This document shows, one piece after another, positions 18,771 through 20,000 of a stretch of 20,000 nucleotides of DNA. The stretch comes from Cristatella mucedo (Eukaryota > Bryozoa > Phylactolaemata > Cristatellidae), in contig WPIO01000003.1 of assembly GCA_009760855.2 (NCBI GenBank), positions 3,765,001 through 3,785,000 on the forward strand, given 5' to 3'. Numbering within the stretch: the stretch's first letter is position 1; every line of letters starts with the position of its first letter. The position numbers and the translations under genes were made by a program. The notes under the pieces were generated by a model that was not told the origin of the DNA, did not search any database, and was given only the letters and a program-made list of their open reading frames with translations.

Positions 18771-19070
18771 GCAAGCACACCCACACAAACACCCATTCCC
18801 CAAACCGTTTCCGCTTACACCACCATACAAGGTCCCTCATAGGAACCACAAGCAAGCATGCAAGTGTGAAGGCATGTTCACACACACATGCATTAACACA
18901 CTAATTCAGACACCCGCACTCACGCAGACTCGTGCACATAGGCAAACATGGATACAAGCACACACATACAGATACATGCCCAGACCTACGTGCTGTACAC
19001 ACATACACACATATGCATGCACACATACACAGATGCACACATACACACAAACGTTTGCCTGCACGTCCAT
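18771..19070. repeat. CA-rich degenerate microsatellite region
   Basis: Many ACACA, CACAC and ACATACAC words occur across about 300 bp without one long pure run, typical of a decayed CA/CATA array. The 130-codon + frame over it is His/Thr/Pro-rich translated repeat. Confidence 0.85.
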
Positions 19071-19157
19071 ACACCGAAAGTGCTATCACTTAAAATACGG
19101 ATGAGGAATTAGAGAGGATGTTAAAGTTGTGCAGAGCAAAAGGTCAGAATGAGAGTA

Positions 19158-19158
<1 letters not shown>

Positions 19159-19191
<33 letters not shown>

Positions 19192-19226
19192 TGTGTGTGT
19201 CTATGTCTCTGTATGTGTCTGTATGC
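19159..19226. repeat. (TG)n microsatellite with TATG interruptions
   Basis: A TG run with one TATG interruption, then CTATGTCTCTGTATG words. It is the inverse of the CA-rich stretch about 100 bp upstream, so the two could pair in single-stranded form. Confidence 0.95.
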
Positions 19227-20000
19227 ACACAGAAAATGGGCTTGATAAACCTTAGCCTTCAGCTGGGCTTTTCTAATACATTCAAAGAGGTTTTTTGATA
19301 TGACAAAAATGGTTCCTGGTATGGATGTTATGGGTAGACAGGGTAGACGTGAGCTGTCAGCTTTCAGATTAAGGTGGTAAGTCGGCCAGTAGCAGGAGTT
19401 ATCCCCCAAAATGGCCGCCAATTGGGAGAGTTGTCCCTCCAAAAGCACATTTATAAAATATTGTACGAAGACCAGTAAACTGATTGGCATGAAGATTGGC
19501 ACGAAGAACACTGGTAGCATTAGCTATCGTTTGATGTGATATAGCTGCTGTTTTGACCTTCTGATGACCTTTAAAAGTCTAAGGTCACGTATGGTACTGC
19601 TGGTAAGAGGCAGCTCCACATTTTTCAGAAGATAAAATACTCATTGTAGAAATATGGCAAACAGCTCAAAAATGCAAGACACTCGACTGGACACTCTCCT
19701 CCACACAAAAATTTAAAAAAAAATTGTTACATTTCAAACTGTTGACTGTCATCACGAACAAAGCCCACGGACACTTTGTGACAGGCAAATTATATGCATA
19801 CACACCCATCATGCATACATGCACAGGGGGAGAGTGTCGAGACAGGTGAGCTTCACCTATATTCCAAGTTTCACACAGATCAGCCCAGTATTGACCAAGT
19901 TGTACAATTTACCAGGTACCAAGGACTAGTGCTGTGACAGCACTCAGAGAAGCCAACTTAAGCTGCCAAAGCATGTAGGTGGCAAATAAAAAGATTGTTA
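19227..20000. other. Unassigned non-coding sequence with TGACCTT half-sites
   Basis: No gene recognised; the 144-codon minus frame at 19086-19520 begins in ordinary sequence and ends in the CA/TG repeat. TGACCTT occurs at 19554-19560 and 19565-19571, and its reverse complement AAGGTCA at 19581-19587. The stretch at about 19855-19920 (AAGTTTCACACAGATCAGCC) has the feel of a dispersed invertebrate repeat, an impression from memory only. Confidence 0.45.

Noticed and set aside
18712-19104. 130-codon + frame, His/Thr-rich
   Set aside because: Mostly translation of CA/CATA repeat.

Overview
This window looks like non-coding, repeat-rich nuclear DNA from an animal, most likely an aquatic invertebrate; the species cannot be fixed from sequence alone. 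The reasons are several copies of two tRNA-derived SINE families with internal Pol III A and B boxes, a dead CR1/L2-type non-LTR retrotransposon fragment, very long dinucleotide and heptanucleotide arrays, and CpG-dense GC-rich blocks with eukaryotic TATA boxes and splice donors. There are no operons, ribosome binding sites or recognisable complete protein genes. Almost every long open frame is a translated microsatellite, a translated SINE, or chance openness in GC-rich DNA.

Layout. 1-1200: plain sequence with no recognisable gene. 1200-2345: microsatellites, including an inverted arrangement of (AG)n(ACAG)n and (CTGT)n(CT)n, then an (AT)n tract, then a family-2 SINE whose 3' end runs straight into a (CT)n tract. 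2345-3450: plain sequence with one CTG-like trinucleotide tract. 3455-4321: about 870 bp of simple repeat, comprising an exact 45-unit TCTCTTG array, a 77-bp higher-order repeat, and about 95 uninterrupted CT units. 4322-5130: moderate-GC sequence. 5130-9900: GC-rich, CpG-dense block carrying five family-1 SINE copies on both strands. 9960-10240: a family-2 SINE on the minus strand, again followed (in its own orientation) by (CT)n. 10350-11460: minus-strand LINE fragment with recognisable reverse transcriptase motifs, stop codons and frameshifts. 11780-12090: the best promoter-like segment, with a TATA box and a consensus splice donor 165 bp further on, and then a family-1 SINE. 12276-16860: second GC-rich block with another TATA box, a candidate exon ending at a splice donor and several strong palindromes. 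17300-20000: lower-GC flank with (GA)n, a hairpin tandem repeat, CA/TG tracts and TGACCTT half-sites.

The parts fit together mainly as a retrotransposon community. The LINE fragment supplies reverse-transcriptase ancestry, the SINEs supply Pol III heads, and the SINE tails and the putative LINE 3' end share a short T-rich/TATAGCG block (read on the + strand). This fits, but does not prove, SINE mobilisation by a LINE with a related tail. I did not find a convincing new enzymatic or defence system. The most interesting signals are the shared tails, the repeated SINE-(CT)n junction, the heptamer array and the two candidate promoter/exon regions.
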